Shown here one piece after another: positions 1 through 11,550 of a stretch of DNA of 64,000 nt. The notes under the pieces were generated by a model that was given only the letters and a program-made list of their open reading frames with translations, was not told the DNA's origin and searched no databases. Origin of the DNA: Shinisaurus crocodilurus (taxonomy: Eukaryota; Chordata; Lepidosauria; Squamata; Shinisauridae); assembly GCA_021292165.1 (NCBI GenBank), contig CM037879.1, positions 41,687,802-41,751,801 of the forward strand, read 5' to 3'. Both the position numbers and the translations under genes were made by a program. How positions within the stretch are numbered: the stretch's first letter is position 1; each line of letters starts with the position of its first letter.

Positions 1-1243
1 GTAGTTCTTCCTTCATTTTTCATTCAAAGTAAAGCTCTGTAGGGTGAAAAGCTTATGTCTGGGGTCTCCAACAATGTGTCCATGATCATCTCATTTGGTG
101 CCCACCAGGCTCCATGCCCTTCCTGATTTCTATTTTATTTCTTAATATATTTTCTAACTGGAAAGCTGGCATGCAACAAAGCAAAGTGCTGTCCTCCAGC
201 ACCATCTTTATTTGGGTTCAAAAGAATGGCTTTGTGTATTGGAGCTCAGTCCCCCACCTCTGCCTTGTACTTAGGTTCTTGTGCAGGTTACCTTTCTTTT
301 AGTCTCACCACTTTGGCTTCTGGGAAATGAGTGTTTTGTGACTGGCCATGTCCACTATAGTAGCCTTTTTATGAATGGGCAAGCCCCCCCTCCCATGGCA
401 ACCATTTTGTAAGAGTGCCCACAACACACTCTCAAAATTCCAAATGTGGCCCTTTGACCCAAAAGGTATGGGGAACTTGGCTTAGCTGCACTTGCATATA
501 GAAGCTTTTAACAGTCTAATCGTAGCACTGTTCACTTGACAGAAAGTTGCATTGATTTAAGAGAAAAAGACTCCCAAGCACAGGTTTATGGTTGTAGCCA
601 TCATGCAGCAGGAAATGTCTGTAGGTGTTCTGAGATTGCCATTTATATATATATGTATATGTATGAATCACATATTTTATCTGTCTGCTTCCTTTTGAAG
701 TGATGTGTATTTATGCAGAGCTTAAATTTGAAAAAGGGTTCACCAGGGCTTAGTTCCCGAAACAATGGTTCCCAAATTTGCTTGTTATGGTGAGAGTCTC
801 TCTCCTCTCTGGGTATGCCTGATGAACCCCAGCCCTGCTCCTGGGTTTGGAGTTGGGGAGGGGGGAGCAGAGGATTATCTCTGACTCCCACACTGGGATT
901 CCTAGGTGCTCGGAAAGCTCAGAGTGGCAGTGTCCTGCCAGCTACAAATTTTGACTGCTTACCAAAGTCAGCATTAGGATATGCGAATTATTACTTATAT
1001 AGCCAAGCATGCTTTGTGTGTGTGTGTGTACGTGCGCACACACAGAACTTCTCCTCTGGTTTGTTATCTGTTTACACTTGGATTAGATGGAAAATTGCCT
1101 TGCTGGGTTCATTCAGCATTCTTTCTCTAGCAGTAGTCAGCCAAACCCTCTGATAGCAAGCCTGTATATGATGGTGATGGCCATCCCTTATTATCGTGCC
1201 CCCCCCCCCCACAACTGATACTGGAGATACTGTGTCTCTAAAG

Positions 1244-1349
1244 CAGTGTTCTCCAACCTTGGGTCCCCAGATGTTTTTGGCCTACAACTCCCAGCATGCT
1301 GGGAGTTGTAGGCCAAAAACATCTGAAGACCCAAGGTTGGAGAACACTG
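1244..1349. mobile_element. Palindromic hAT-like MITE, family A
   Basis: A 106-bp near-perfect palindrome begins CAGTGTTCTCCAACC and ends with its reverse complement. It is flanked by a perfect 8-bp target duplication, CTCTAAAG, at 1236-1243 and 1350-1357. CAG...CTG termini with 8-bp duplications are the hallmark of hAT transposons. It has no coding capacity. The two arms meet at the core CCCAGCATGCTGGG. Confidence 0.92.
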
Positions 1350-2636
1350 CTCTAAAGATACAGGCTCGATTTAGCTATCATTGCTAATAATGATGAACCT
1401 GCCTACTATTTGTCTTAATACCTCTTGGAACAATTCCTGCTAAGCAAAGCACGGAGACTTATACCACAGGCAGGCCTGTAGGAAATGATGCACTGGTGTG
1501 TGTGTTTGTCAGAGAAAGAGAGATGTAAAAATGTGCATGGGGTTTTTGAGGGGCAGGCACAAGTAATCATATCCATATCTAAACTATCTTCCTGGAGTGT
1601 AATGCCAGTTCTTCCCCTGTTCCCTTCACGTTAATCTTGCAACATTTCGTCTGGTATTCATTTTTTAAAAATCCAAGATGGTGACTTTTGGAAATGGAAT
1701 ATTCCAAACCTTAGGGCATTATAATTCCTCTGCAGTTGTGGATGTAACTGCTTTGGTTTGTTGGTACCCTAGAGTTCAGCAGCAACCACCTGGATACTTT
1801 GACTGGAACTTGGGGGGGAAATTACTTATTTCACATGTTGGGTGTGGAGTAGATGTCTGACCTAATCCAGTGAGCCTCCACTGACAACTCATACTGGTGC
1901 ATGAATAAGGGGAGGAGAGGAGAAACTTCCGTGGAGTTGTTGCGCTACTGAAACTTGAATGCCAAAAAATGAACGTGTCGCAACAGGACAGGAATAGTCT
2001 TGATATTAATTGAATTCTTAATGGGAATGTTCTTATCAGTTAGAATGTACACAGTTTCTGTAACAGCTCTTTGAAATTGAGGTATTGAATACCTGGATTA
2101 ATAACTCATCCTAAGCAAGTTCAGTGAGACTTACTCCCAGGTACGTACATGCAGGATTGCAGCCTAAGGCATGAAGTAGCCTTTAATTGCTTTAAGGGGA
2201 TGGCAGGGGGATGTCATGTTTTGACTTCAGTAATTTGGTTCCTTGGTGAATCTCAACCTGAAACATGCATTCATTCACACATCCATTATTGCAACAAATC
2301 CAAAAGGAGGTTGTGGAATATTGGGAGCAGGGAGGGTCCCTTCCTTGGGTGGTCCCCCAGCAAGGCTCAAAATGAGATCCTGTGTTTGTCCTGCCTTAAT
2401 TAACCACACAGTGGTGGAATTACAATGCTTGCTGTGTGCTAAAGATGAAGTTATCCAGGATAGAAGTGAGACCAGGTGCTGTAAACAGTGCTTTGTAATG
2501 TTTGCTTACTGGGAATGCTTTCCAGCAGCTGCAGCAGAGCCTTCTGATTAAGAGCTGCTGATGAGACTGTGGGTGATCACTTGTGTACATGGCTTTTTCA
2601 TATTTGTGTTTGAAGCCCAATATAACTTGCGTGTTT

Positions 2637-2638
<2 letters not shown>

Positions 2639-2678
<40 letters not shown>
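2639..2678. repeat. (TC)n microsatellite
   Basis: About 20 uninterrupted TC units, running directly into a short (AT)n tract. Confidence 0.97.
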
Positions 2679-2686
<8 letters not shown>

Positions 2687-3902
2687 CGCTGCTTGGGTTT
2701 TGTTCTATTTAAGGCAACAATGACCAATTCCAACATTCCCCCATGCAATTGTAAGGTCTGAGATTTATGTTCAGTATGGCTCCTGGCCAAGTGAAGGGTT
2801 CTTTCTTAATTGATCGATCATCTGCCTTTGGTTAAACCTAAATAAATTTGCATGTTACCAAAACTGCAATAGCCTTTTTGAGGCTTTTGGAGAAATGATG
2901 TCTCTCCTGTATAGGAAATCTTGTGATTTAATAGCTCAAAGTTGACATGCGAAAGAGGGTCATCTTTTAATATTCTCCATCAGGTTGAGAATCCAGAATA
3001 TAAACTGCTCCCTATTTATTAATATGCCAAATCAAAATTACTTAAATGAAGCAAGTTCAGATCTTATCAGTATAATGGAATACTCAAAGGTACATTGTCA
3101 TTGAGTTCAACTGAGCACTGTTTGCTTCAGTTGCCTATTTTTACAGAGAGAAAAAGACACAGTTGTTCCTTCTTGCTAGCTGTGGATGCAGAATGGAAGG
3201 AAAATCCATTTCAGAGTTACCGCTAAATCACATTTTGCCATTCAGAGGAGCAAGGTGCTAAGTCTCTGTGGCTGCCACAGCAGCCTTAGTCCTATTTATA
3301 AATAACAGCTAACTTTTAAACCTGCTGTTAAAGCTTGCAGCCCTTATAGTCATATTTCGGATAGTATTCTCTCATGTCCCAGCTGCTGCCTTGCCCATTA
3401 AAAACTAGGTTTGTTTTTACATCCAAGCTGTTCATGCTTTTGAGCATTACAAGAAAAAACAATGGGCAGAAGTTCCCTAGTGCTTTGATTTGGAAACCTC
3501 AGTGACAGCACAAGAATTCCTAGGCGAATTCTCAGCTTCAATGTTTGGCTGCAGTCCTGTACAAGGCAAAATAAAGACTTCACATTCCTAAAGTGGACAA
3601 GTCACAAGGGGTTTTCCCAACATTGGGTGAAGGTTTGGACACATTCCAGTGACTTGCATTTAGCCACCTAGTAAAAACGAATGTCTCAGCTGGGCCTAGT
3701 TTTATTGTCTGCAAAGGGTCATCTTGGCTTTATTTTCATTTTTGTAATTGAGCTCTCCATGCCAAATATGTTTCTAGTAAACTGAGATTAGTTTGCCATG
3801 CTAAATGAGTCCTCTGAGTAATGAGCAAAAAGCTATTAACACCCCAGTCCAAAACATGTTTACTTGTGAGTTTCTCATTTTGATTTCAGTAGAACAGTTT
3901 AA

Positions 3903-4002
3903 GGGTGCAATCCCAGGCATGTTTAGACAGAAAAAGTCCCAAAACTCTCAGCATTCCCCAGCCACCATGTAGGACTTTTTTAAACATGCATAGGATTGCA
4001 CC
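3903..4002. mobile_element. TTAA-flanked palindromic MITE (piggyBac-like)
   Basis: The left terminus GGGTGCAATCCCAGGCATG and right terminus CATGCATAGGATTGCACC are inverted repeats. The flanks are TTAA (3899-3902) and TGAA (4003-4006), consistent with a decayed TTAA target duplication. The core contains a degraded CTCAGCATTCCCCAGCC. The piggyBac assignment rests on the TTAA flanks of this copy and of the better preserved copy at 7761. Confidence 0.7.
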
Positions 4003-4265
4003 TGAAGTAATTGTGCTTAGGTTTGCAATTTCTAAATTATTTTCTGTGTACTCATTGGCCTGGTTGAAATGTAAGAACAAACCATGGTTTGTTACTTTGA
4101 GATTTCGGGAAGGGGGCACTCCAAAATGAGTGAGAGAAGGAGAGTTAAAGCTTCAGCTACTGTTTAGAGGAATTTTGAAAATTAAATTTCTTGAGTTCTG
4201 ACCCTGTAGCAAATGGCAGTTTGTTGAAAATATGAACAGAGATGTCATTTCATCCTTTTGTTTAA

Positions 4266-4394
4266 AGCTGTAATCCTATGCATGTTTAGACAGGAAAAAG
4301 GCCTACAATTCCCAGCATGCCCCAGCCAGCATGGCTAGCTGAGGCATGCTGGGAGCTGTAGGCCTTTTTCCATCTAAATGCATAGGATTGCGCT
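4266..4394. mobile_element. TTAA-flanked palindromic MITE (piggyBac-like)
   Basis: Same family as 3903-4002: termini AGCTGTAATCCTATGCATG and TAAATGCATAGGATTGCGCT, flanked by TTAA (4262-4265) and CTAA (4395-4398). The core GGCCTACAATTCCCAGCATG is followed by its inverted copy and matches the core of the hAT-like family A elements, although the termini are unrelated. Confidence 0.75.
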
Positions 4395-5689
4395 CTAAAT
4401 AACTATCTTACTTTGTGCGAATGAAGCAAGTACAGTAGGCTACAGTCACCTATTTTTGGATAGGGTGAGGAATAGTATGGATGGTATATAATATTAATCA
4501 GCATGTAGTACTTTGAACACTGCTTGTTCGGCCATATGAATGCTATCTGTATTCTTGTTAGGGAAATACGAAAAATAGCACCTGTACCGGTGTGTTGTTG
4601 GTAGTGTGGGTTTTCATGGAGATACACCTTTCTGTATTATAGTGCAGAAATAGGGGTTGTTTTGGCTTTGCAGGTATGTGCTGTTTTGGAAGGCAAGGAA
4701 TGTAGACCTTAGTTTAAGCAGGTAGACTTTAAAGCGGCCTCATGTTGCAGGTGCCAGGAATAAGTTTGTGTTTTATCTACAGGAAGTCAGATTCTGACAT
4801 TAGATAAGATGCTTTTGCAGAGGGAGTAAATGTGAGCTAATTGCTAATCATGCAGGCAATTTGTTGCTTGCTTTCCCCCCCTAGAACATTATTTTGTTCA
4901 GTTAATTTGTTTTTAAAGAGAGAACTGGATCTGGGTTATTTTCAATGTTAATTGATACTTTTCCTATATCAAAAGCATGACCCTGTGATGTAGGCAGCAC
5001 ACAGATCCTCACATGGAGTGGTTTGTTTTTGTGACCTTCAAGCTTGAAAAGTGTAACGTGTGAGGTGGCCCTTGGTGTTTCTCAGTCTCAGACCCACCTC
5101 ACACAAGACAAATTTTCTGCATGGCTGTTGCGTTCTCATAGAAAGCTACATATAGCCTGCATGTACCCAGTAATGTATGGGGTTACAGAGTAATCTTTTA
5201 GGAGCACATGCACCTGTTTTGGCACTGCATGTAGGCACAGCAGAATTCATGTGCACACTTGATCAGAAACTGTACGCTTGGGATATATGTTTTTTTCCAC
5301 ACTGCAGAAAAGTGAGGACCCAATTTATTCTCCAGTGTTGTATTTTCATGAGGTTGCAGAAATCTTAAATGTCCCAAAGGAAATGCTAAGAGGCATGCTA
5401 TATAAATTGCCTTGCACTGGTGTAAGCACTGGGAGGGTGTTGGATAAGGCATTCTACATCTTGCTAGTCCATGAGCAGGATAATATATGGACATCTCAGA
5501 TGGTTTGTTCCCATGTTCATCCCATAGAATGAGAGAAACAAAAGAGATGCCTCTCTAAAGCTTTTCCTTGAACTTAAACCTCCATGTATACCTGTATAAG
5601 ACTACATAGGATAAGGGTTTTAAGAAGTGCAGAATTGGAAGCAGGGCCTCAGCATACAACTTAGTCCTGATAGAAGAATTCTGTGAAAC

Positions 5690-6340
5690 TCGGCTGCTTG
5701 TTAAATTCCTTTTTACAGAATCAATTTAGTTACTGCTTTGCTTTGTTTTTCGTAGGATAGATATAGCAGATGAAACTCCTCTCGCAGTACAGTCCAATTC
5801 CATATATACAGACAATTGTGTGTTAAAGAAATTAGTAACAAGTCATAGTAACAACTAGTAGCTATGACTTTTCTTGCTGACCTAACAAAAAGAGGAAGAT
5901 GTACTTCAGGATTTTCAACTGATAAGACTGGATGATATTAGAACTAATTGACAAATTAGATTTAATTATAGTTGCAAACTATCAGAAGAGAAACATGACT
6001 GATTGGATATTGGGATTGAAAATAAAACTTCAAACTTGTTTGTTAACCATTCTCTCAATTAAGGAACCGACTTTTTCTTTTAAGTGACTTTGATTATTAG
6101 CCACCGAGTGCCGGTGAATTAAGCTGATTAATGGCTTAGTAATGATTATTAAAAATAATTTAAGGCTTAAAAGATTGAGTTGTGTGACTGAGTTAAATTT
6201 TAGATGTAACTTGTTTGGTTACTGTGGAAACGAGGATATGCTGAACTTCAGTTATGATGAATGAAAGTATATTTCAGTAATTGACTGCTATTTAACAGTA
6301 CTGAGGAACTTGGAATGTGTGATACAAGGAGACTTGGAAG
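5690..6340. other. Candidate conserved non-coding sequence
   Basis: About 650 bp of AT-rich, repeat-free sequence inside the RRP15 intron, dense in TAAT/ATTA motifs, especially 6090-6180 (GATTATTAG, GATTAATGG, GATTATTAAAAATAATTTAAGG). No open frame of note. This looks like developmental-enhancer sequence by composition only; conservation was not tested. Confidence 0.3.
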
Positions 6341-6351
6341 GTAGTTTAAAG

Positions 6352-6860
6352 CAGGGATAGCTGACCCTTTTGGTTCCTCAGGCACATTTTATATTTTGAA
6401 ATGTGTCCACAGGCACCATGAAAAATGGGCGTCGGTTGGTGGGTGGGTGGGTGAGCTCCTCCTCTGCCCCTGCCCCCCCTTTCCTCTCCTCTCCCCTCCC
6501 CCCCTCTCCTCTCCCCTCCCCGCAACTTGCAATTTTCTCCTTTCCTCTCAGGGTCATGATTTCCTCCCCCCCCCCGCTCATTACCCCCTTCTACTCCCCC
6601 TGCTGCTTCTGTCATGTTCACCTTAGGAAAGGCAAGGGTACAGCAGTGAAGGGGAGCAGCAGCTGCGGAAAGGCCACAGCAGCGGGGAAGGGGGTGAGGG
6701 AGTGGCGGTGGGGGGGGGGGAGGAAAGGCAGAGGCAGCCCAATGGAAAGGCAAGGCTGCAGGGGCAGTGGGTGAGGAGAAAATATCGGGGGTCTGGCAGG
6801 CGCACTTGGGGGTCTTAGCAGGTGCCACTGCGCCTGCGGGTACTGTGTTGCCGACCCCTG
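6352..6860. mobile_element. Non-autonomous hAT element
   Basis: Termini CAGGGATAGCTGACCC and (reverse complement of the right end) CAGGGGTCGGCAAC are typical hAT ends. The 8-bp target duplication is GTTTAAAG (6344-6351) versus GCTTAAAG (6861-6868). The 509-bp interior is low-complexity polypyrimidine and polypurine, including C10 and G11 runs; the long frames across it on both strands are composition artefacts. Confidence 0.88.
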
Positions 6861-6954
6861 GCTTAAAGTGATTACAAATAAAAATGTGTGGTTCATGAAT
6901 CAACAAAGGTATATCTTTGAGAATATGGCCAGTACGAAGGGTTTTAAGGATAAT

Positions 6955-7355
6955 TTATTTATTTATTATATTTATGAATCGCCCATCTGGCCAGACATCC
7001 TGCCACTCTGAGCGATTTACAATCCAATAAAATACAAGAGGGACACACACACACACACACACACACAGTATAAAACACAATTAAAAACAGAACAAAACTT
7101 AAAAATCCTAACCCACCCCATATTCCCGCCTGAAAAGCCACGTTTTTAATGCATGGCGGAAGCTAATCAAGGAAGGGGCATGGCGGAGGTCACTGGGGAG
7201 AGAGTTCCATAAATTGGGGGCTGCCACAGAAAAGGCCCTCCTCCTAGTCCCCACCAGCCTGGTTTCTCTGGCTGATGGGACAGGGAGAAGGCCGTCTGTG
7301 GCAGATCTTGTTGAGCAGCCTACTTGATGTTGCTGGAGGCGCTCCTTGAGATAAT
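6955..7355 (-). mobile_element. L2-like LINE, 3' end
   Basis: On the minus strand this reads as the end of an L2-type ORF2 followed by the 3' UTR and a TAAATAAATAAA tail. The segment with AGTTCCATAA and GGGGGCTGCCACAG corresponds to the conserved AFSVAAPKLWNSLP region seen intact at 42567-43225. An (AC)n microsatellite lies inside at 7043-7068. It is 5' truncated and not coding. Confidence 0.8.
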
Positions 7356-7760
7356 GGAGAGGAAGAGGTAGAATTGTTTTAATTCAAAAGAATTAAAGCT
7401 TCATAAGGATACATCGAGTAAAGAAGGGCATGAGAAAACAAAAGGGAAGAGAAAGGGGTGGTGAAGGAAAGGAAGTTTTCATGACAAATCAGAAGAGGAT
7501 CAATTGAGTAAGCAGTCAAATGGCTTTTAGTTCTTAGAAGTTGGCTAAGAAGTTACAGTAAATATGTGTTGGAGAATGAAGCAATTTTATTACTTATTTA
7601 CGGTATTTCTATGCTGCCCCACAACCGAGGTTTGCTAGGTGGTGTACGTAAAAGTTGGACAGTCAGAATGGGTGGTAGAGATATAAAGGGGAAACTAGTA
7701 GATAACAGAAAGCAGAGTTTTGCAGTGGGAGTGTAGAAGAGACAAACAATGAAACATTAA

Positions 7761-7879
7761 AGGTGCAATCCTATTCAAGTTTAGACAGAAAAAGGCCTGC
7801 AACTCCCAGCATGATTGTCTCTGGGGCATGCTGGGAGTTGTAGGCCATTTTTCTGTCTTGTCTTGCATAGGATTGCACC
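7761..7879. mobile_element. TTAA-flanked palindromic MITE (piggyBac-like)
   Basis: Best copy of the family: a perfect TTAA at both ends (7757-7760 and 7880-7883), termini AGGTGCAATCCTATTCAAG and TTGCATAGGATTGCACC, and the core GGCCTGCAACTCCCAGCATG with an inverted partner. Confidence 0.85.
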
Positions 7880-8486
7880 TTAAGAGGATTAACTTTAAAG
7901 GGTATGAGAAGGAGGACTATTCCATTTTTTTTAAGCTCTACAATTGAGTGATCAAAGCACGCTTGAAATCAGTTGTGCCGCCTGTCATCTGCAGAAATCT
8001 AGAATAATTTTTGTGAATTTAATCACTTTTAGTGTAAGAACCGTGTCACAAAGAATTTGGAATAGGATGAAATTTGTGACCGAGCAAGAAGTGCAAACGT
8101 TGGCAGATCTCCATGCAAAGATGCTGGCAAAGAGACAAGAGCCCACTAAATTGTTGGAGGAGCGTTAAAAAGCAATAAACCTGATGATTTAGGCACCAGT
8201 ATAAAATCTGTTAGGCCAGATACTTCAGAGTACAAATTATGGTGCAGTTCAGTGAATTGTTTAAAATGCACACTTATAGAAAAGGCTGTGAGGTAGCGGG
8301 GTGGGTGGGAAGGGTGACTAATGCTAATTTCATGGATGGGAAGAATAGGTAAAGATGATCTTTTGTTACAAAGATAATTTTCTCTTTCATTGTCTTCCAA
8401 TAGAGATCCCTCATGCAAAACTTCACCGTACCAAAATGTGTCTTTTCAAAATACATTCTAGAATAATATATTTCCACCCTCTAGCT

Positions 8487-8833
8487 CAGTGCTTCTCAAT
8501 TATTTTCTGTCATGCCCCCCCTAGGAAGAAGAAAACATTTCGCGCCCCCCGCACGACTGTAAATAGTATCATTTGTCTATAAAATTGTTATAAGTACACC
8601 TCTGCATAACACTGTATCCTTATTAACGTATAAGAGAATAAAAAAAGAAAGAAATGTGGATCAATTTACAACAAAGAATAGCTTTATTAACTGTAGCAGA
8701 AAAGATTTAAAGGAGCACAGGATTTAAAGGAACACAATATTAAAAAAAACTTTTAACTGAGGTCAAACGAGCCCCCCTTTACGGAGCCTCGCGCCCCCCC
8801 TGGGGGCCCCGCCCCACTATTTGAGAAGCACTG
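8487..8833. mobile_element. Non-autonomous hAT (Charlie-like) element
   Basis: Left end CAGTGCTTCTCAATTATT and right end TTTGAGAAGCACTG are inverted and resemble the classical Charlie/MER5 termini. No clear 8-bp duplication is preserved. The interior carries runs of C next to each end and an A-rich middle. Confidence 0.75.
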
Positions 8834-8920
8834 CGAGCTAAAGAGGCAGTAGGTGTTGAGTCTTCCTGATTTAATTTGGTAGTCATTTTTGTAACTGTTA
8901 CGTGGATAAACATGGCACAG

Positions 8921-9169
8921 TTTGTTTGTTTGTTTGTTTGTTTATTTTATTATATGATATTTATACCCCACCTTTTTTCTTGCAAGGAACCCAAGACAGC
9001 TTACATAATCCTCCTCCTCCTCCTCCATTTTTATCCTCACAACAACCCTGTGAGGTAGATTAGGCTGAGAGACAGTGACTGGCCCAAAGTCACCCAGTGA
9101 GTTTCATGGCCAACCCAGATCTCCCGAGTCCCAGTCCAACACCCTAACCACTACGCCACACTGGCTCTC
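8921..9169 (-). mobile_element. Sauria-type tRNA-derived SINE
   Basis: Full-length copy on the minus strand. The tRNA-related head begins GAGAGCCAGTGTGG, with a box-B-like GGTTGG segment. The body contains CTCACTGGGTGACTTTGGGC, and the LINE-like tail GGGTTCCTTGCAAG leads into an AAAC/AAAT repeat. This family is characteristic of lepidosaurs. Confidence 0.93.
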
Positions 9170-9557
9170 AATTATCCCACAAGATCTTGGGGTCCGGAAA
9201 CCAATGGGATAGTAGTTGTGTAAAGTCATTATTAAACATTGGGCAGAAATACAGGGCATGCTTAAGACTGGATGGATCACTGTTTCTGTGACTTTTGTTA
9301 AATACTTTGATTAAAGTATTTAATCAAATCAAGTATTTGATTAAAGTGTTTAGTATTAAAGTATTTAATACTTTTGAGAAATGGGAGAGCTTGAAGGTCC
9401 GATTAGACTGAAATATATTGGGTTGGGTCCAGATTTAAGTGTGGTCCACTGGGCTGGCAGAATCAGACTTCCCTGTCCCCACCTCCACACACCAGCCTCT
9501 TCACCCTCCTGGAAATGCTACACAGAGGGTTGGGGGACCCTGTTCAATGAGGTAAGC

Positions 9558-9640
9558 CAGTGTTCCCCAACCTTGGTTCCCCAGATGTTTTTGGCCTACA
9601 ATTCCCAGCATGCCTCAGCCAGCGTAAAGTTGGAGAACAC
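9558..9640. mobile_element. Palindromic hAT-like MITE, family A (deleted)
   Basis: Left arm CAGTGTTCCCCAACCTTGG through GGCCTACAATTCCCAGCATG is intact; most of the right arm is deleted, leaving GTTGGAGAACAC. The flanks AGGTAAGC and GTAAGC support an 8-bp target duplication. Confidence 0.8.
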
Positions 9641-9864
9641 GTAAGCTGTGGCATGGGGGGGGGGGATCCCTGAAGATAGGGTGGGGGCACCTTCCGTGAG
9701 TGTAGCCCTTCCATCCACAGAAGGCAGATCCTGGATCCAACTCTTTGTAGTTAATTATGTAAACATGAGTAATGAGGTCTTAGAGATATGAGTCAGAGAA
9801 CAGATTACCTAAGTTGTATATTTATTTAGCTTGGGAAATGTCAAATGTAAAAATAGCAAACTAA

Positions 9865-9948
9865 GCCTAAAATCCCATACATGCTTAGGAGTAAGTCCTA
9901 TTGAACTCAATGGGGCTGACTTCTGAGTAGACGTGTAGGATTGCACTG
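9865..9948. mobile_element. TTAA-type MITE, second subfamily
   Basis: Imperfect palindrome with a central AGTCCTATTGAACTCAATGG and right terminus GTGTAGGATTGCACTG, flanked by CTAA and TTAG. Degraded relatives lie at 2113-2166, 43868-43925, 51910-52004, 54583-54660 and 58975-59045. Confidence 0.55.
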
Positions 9949-10710
9949 TTAGCCTAATTTGAATGTGGATTATTTTAATTAAGTGAGAGACTGAAAACAA
10001 CCCATGGCAGCTAACGTCTTTGTAAAACTTATAAAAATGTTGGACACCTAAATGCTTTGGTGATGCAATCAATTTGTTAAAGTTTTAATAGGACACTTCT
10101 TTGTTTTTGCTGCAGTAGACTAACACAGCTCTGTGTGGTGTTTCTTGAATTATGGCCACCGAGTGGTGCTGTTGCACTGCATAAAATGTCTTTTCGCATC
10201 TTCAGTCTTAAAGAACTGGCAACTAGCAAAGTCATAAATGCTAGCTAAAACCAAACTCCTTGTCACCCTTCTCCCTCTCTCTTTCTTACCCATTAAACAC
10301 TGCTTCATACTACCTGTTTCCAGGCAGACACAAATTTGGGAATAAAATTCCAACTTGATTGCTATCCAGGGAACAACTTGCTGTTGCTTTTTTTTGCTGA
10401 GGCAGCTTTGCACTGTATGATTTACCTAGGTAGTACTGGCTGACATAAGAGGATTTGGGTAACAAGTAGCAGAATATGCTAAACCCACATTTTGCGGTGA
10501 TGTAGCATGCCAGGAAACATCTTAATGAAGCAGTGTCTTGATGGTAATAAAAGAGGACAAGAGGCAGTTTGGATTGTCACAAAGAAGCTTTAATACAGAA
10601 GCCATTCTCTGGGTTGATGGTAAATTAACTCTCTTGTGGGTTGGGAAGAGATGGAGGTGCATTATCACATCCTCAGCCAGCTTTCTTATTACTTGAGCAT
10701 CCAACCTGTC

Positions 10711-10757
10711 GTGTGTGTGTGTGTGTGTGCGTGTGTGCGCGTGCGCGCACATGCGTG
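10711..10757. repeat. (GT)n/(GC)n alternating tract
   Basis: About 45 bp of almost pure purine-pyrimidine alternation passing from GTGTGT to GCGCGTGCGCGCAC. Confidence 0.95.
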
Positions 10758-10911
10758 CCTTATTTACAGAAAGCAAATTAAGGTGGCCCCACAATTTGAA
10801 TGTGGTGTTCAGTATCCATTGTGATGATATTGACATGGGAAGGTGTAGGTATGATCTCAAATGTAGGTATGATCTCTCAGGGGCTACATTCCAGTAGTGG
10901 AATCCAAGACA

Positions 10912-11165
10912 AAAGAGGCAGGGCCAAAGGCTAAAGACTTAGGGCTAAAATACACAAAATGCCAGCATATTTTAGCTTAAAACTCTTCCAGCCAGTAACT
11001 AAGCCTTTGGAGAGGCAGTTCAACCTTTTAGAATGGGTGGGGGGGGGGGACTGCAGAGAAAGCCAGGAAGCCACCAAACAATTGATGGTAGGGCCAGGGG
11101 AAGGGGTTGTGTCCTTCTGGGAAACCATACTAGGACACTGGAGGGCCTGAGGTTGTGCTCCCCTG
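10912..11165. mobile_element. hAT element, truncated (family of 43488)
   Basis: Right terminus GAGGTTGTGCTCCCCTG is preserved. The interior (GCCAGCATATTTTAGC, GCCAGTAACTAAGCC, GGAGAGGCAGTTCAACC) matches the complete copy at 43488-43851 in inverse orientation. The left end is missing. A G11 run lies at 11039-11049. Confidence 0.75.
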
Positions 11166-11455
11166 GTCTAGTTCCATTAGGGCCACTGACTTTGTGTTCT
11201 CCCAAGATGCTGTGTGGTTTTGTTTTGGTCTAGCAATTAGGTTTCCCCTCTTCAGTCCTGTCTGGTCTGATTTGCCTCTGGTTCTGGTTTACCGTAAACT
11301 AGTCAGTGCTTTACTATAAACGATCCCCCCTAAATAGTAAGGACTCCGGGCCAGTTCACAGTTCATCGCTCTGACTTTTAGCATGAGCCATCACAGAGTA
11401 ATCACTGCAGAGAGGATTTCCATATCTCCTGACGCAATGGGCCGTATCCAGTGTT

Positions 11456-11550
11456 AGTCCTGTGTAGAGCAGGCCCATTGAAATGAATGAGACTTAAGTT
11501 AGTTACAACTGAAGTCTCATTCATTTCAATGGGTCTACTCTACATAAGAT
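11456..11550. mobile_element. Palindromic MITE
   Basis: Arms GCCCATTGAAATGAATGAG and CTCATTCATTTCAATGGG are inverted around a 20-bp spacer. Related in style to the TTAA family, but flanking duplications are unclear. Confidence 0.6.

Noticed and set aside
6346..6906. Several long overlapping frames on both strands
   Set aside because: They fall in the purine/pyrimidine interior of a hAT element, with proline- or glycine-rich low-complexity products on every strand.
7944..8168. Open frame of 74 codons in the RRP15 intron (TEQEVQTLADLHAKMLAKRQ)
   Set aside because: It matches no RRP15 segment I know, has no convincing splice acceptor at its start, and could be an old transposon piece. Not reported as an exon.
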